Shown here: positions 63,183 through 64,000 of the stretch, one piece after another
Numbering within the stretch: position 1 is the first letter of the stretch
Layout of the letters: every line of letters starts with the position of its first letter
Assembly (NCBI RefSeq): GCF_051014445.1
Contig: NW_027488367.1
Coordinates: 24,165,501 to 24,229,500 of the forward strand
Direction: 5' to 3'
Length of the DNA stretch: 64,000 nt
Source of the DNA: Colletes latitarsis
Taxonomy: Eukaryota; Arthropoda; Insecta; Hymenoptera; Colletidae
Position numbers and translations under genes: made by a program
The notes under the pieces: model-generated
Told to the model about the DNA's origin: nothing
The model's database searches: none
The model's input: the letters and a program-made list of their open reading frames with translations, nothing else

Positions 63183-64000
63183 TTCGATCAATATTTTAGA
63201 GAATAATTCATGTGATGTCTAGGTTAGGTCTGGGATTTGCTCTCATCAGGCTCATTCTTTCGCATATTTCTCATACTTGACGGCTAGATCCTGGGCTTTC
63301 TCTGGATTGCATCACGTAGTGATGAAGTACAACACTGAAACAATCAATTAAACCTGGTTTCCATCAATATTTTAGAGGACAGCGCATGTTAGGTCCAGGT
63401 TAGGCCTGGGATTTGCTCTCATCAGGGTCATACTTTCGCAGTTTTAACATACATGTTGACCTGATCGAGAGTTTTTTCTGCTTTGGATCACGTAGTAAAG
63501 TGGTACCACACTGAAACAGTCCATTAAACCTGGTTTGGATCAATATTTTTGAGGATAACGCATGTTAGGTCTAGGTTAGGCCGGGGAATTTCACTCATCA
63601 GGCTCATACTTTCGCATATTTCTCATACTTCATGGCTAGATCCTGGGCTGTTTCTGGATTGTATCACATAGTAATGTGGTACCACGCTGAAACAGTCGAT
63701 TAAACCTGGTTTCGATCAATATTTTAGAGGATAACGCAAGTTAGGTCTAGGTTAGGCCTGGGATTTGCCCTCATCAGGGTCATACTTTCGCAGTTTTAAC
63801 ATACATGTTGACCTGATCGAGGGTTTTTTCTGCTTTGGATCACGTAGTAAAGTGGTACCACACTGAAACAGTCCATTTAACCTGGTTTGGATCAATATTT
63901 TAGAGGATAACGCATGTTAGGTCTAGGTTAGCCCTGGGATTTTCACTCATCAGACTCATACTTTCGCATTCTTCACATACTTGTTGAACGGATCCTGGGT
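63183..64000 (+). repeat. Tandem duplication G, copy 2 (cut by window end)
   Basis: Follows copy 1 base for base as far as I compared, up to the window edge. It is incomplete here, so further copies may follow outside the window. Confidence 0.9.

Larger units (their letters stand above)
1..64000. repeat. 176-bp satellite DNA array, head to tail, fills the window
   Basis: The landmark GTAGTAATG followed by GTGGTACCAC or a variant recurs about every 176 bases, for example TAGTAA at 4, 181, 357, 533 and 708, through to 63,845. All copies read in the same direction. Other fixed landmarks in each unit are GATCAATATT or GATAAATATT, GTTAGGTCT, a CATCAG-type motif, CTTTCGCA, CACATACTTG and GATCCTGGG. 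No stretch longer than a fraction of one unit lacks these landmarks, so there is no unique sequence and no inserted mobile element. Monomer length near one nucleosome repeat and array size beyond 64 kb are typical of eukaryotic centromeric or pericentromeric satellites. That location is inference; the sequence alone does not prove it. The array is cut by both window edges. I do not recognise the family. Confidence 0.98.

Noticed and set aside
26956..63191. Minus-strand open frames of 63-123 codons with repeated MRYPLKYLSR-like peptides across the array
   Set aside because: They recur with the 176-bp period, start and stop inside the repeat, and vary in length with single-base monomer changes. 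Because 176 is not a multiple of three, the frame changes at each monomer. No domain, signal peptide or ribosome-binding or promoter context is seen. They are by-products of a stop-poor strand. Ribosome profiling or a substitution-pattern test showing codon constraint would change this view.
1..64000. CRISPR array
   Set aside because: Repeats are contiguous 176-bp units without unique spacers, and there are no cas genes.
1..64000. CENP-B box
   Set aside because: The TTCGATCAATATTTT block has the TTCG-N4-A half of the motif, but the CGGG half is replaced by TTTT. No unit I examined has a full match.
1..64000. Telomere or subtelomere tract
   Set aside because: TTAGG occurs only as part of the 11-bp doublet, two per monomer, never as an uninterrupted run.
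1..64000. Transposon, LTR or tRNA/rRNA genes embedded in the array
   Set aside because: No interruption of the monomer phase, terminal repeats, target-site duplications, cloverleaf-like segments or rRNA-like conserved blocks were seen.

Overview
The whole 64-kb window is one uninterrupted satellite DNA array. A unit of about 176 bp is repeated head to tail in a single orientation from the first base to the last. The landmark TAGTAA lies at base 4 in the first unit and at base 63,845 in one of the last; that span holds about 363 units. I find no protein-coding gene, RNA gene, transposon insertion, CRISPR array or unique flanking sequence. The array continues past both ends of the window.

An array of this size, with monomer length close to one nucleosome repeat and nested higher-order duplications, points to a eukaryotic chromosome, most likely centromeric or pericentromeric (or another heterochromatic block). 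I do not recognise the monomer and cannot name the species. Each unit carries a TTAGG-containing 11-bp doublet. TTAGG is the common arthropod telomere motif, but that is too weak to assign a clade. No complete CENP-B box was found.

The monomer has recognisable parts: a 12-bp perfect dyad with a GGTACC core (absent from some monomer classes), an 11-bp tandem doublet of the TTAGGTCT type, a T-rich run, and a CTGGTTTSGATCA motif present twice, 52 bp apart. Several monomer classes can be told apart by linked variants: GTAGTAATGAAGTACAAC, GTAGTAAAGTGG, GTGGGACCAC, GAATAATTCATG and CAGGGTCATAC.

Above the monomer level the array is a patchwork of duplicated multimers. From left to right these are: a 2.86-kb segment copied 5,637 bp away (565-3425 and 6202-9062) with a 6-mer repeat inside it; a 19/21-monomer pair (9157-12183 and 12843-15517); a directly adjacent 24/25-monomer pair (16742-21132 and 21133-25345); a run of four 15-monomer units of about 2.64 kb (26.1-36.3 kb); a roughly 10-kb pair (35697-45871 and 46421-55893) that also carries older copies of the 16-25 kb module; three adjacent tandem duplications of 10, 7 and 6 monomers near the right end (54138-57655, 58196-60.67 kb, 62127-64000); and a segment at 61905-62220 that repeats bases 1-316. 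Copies differ by scattered substitutions and by whole-monomer gains or losses (352, 177 and 880 bp). This is the expected result of repeated in-register unequal exchange or conversion.

The open frames on the minus strand (63-123 codons) are by-products of the repeat, not genes. All coordinates and offsets were read by eye from landmarks, so block edges may be off by several bases to tens of bases.
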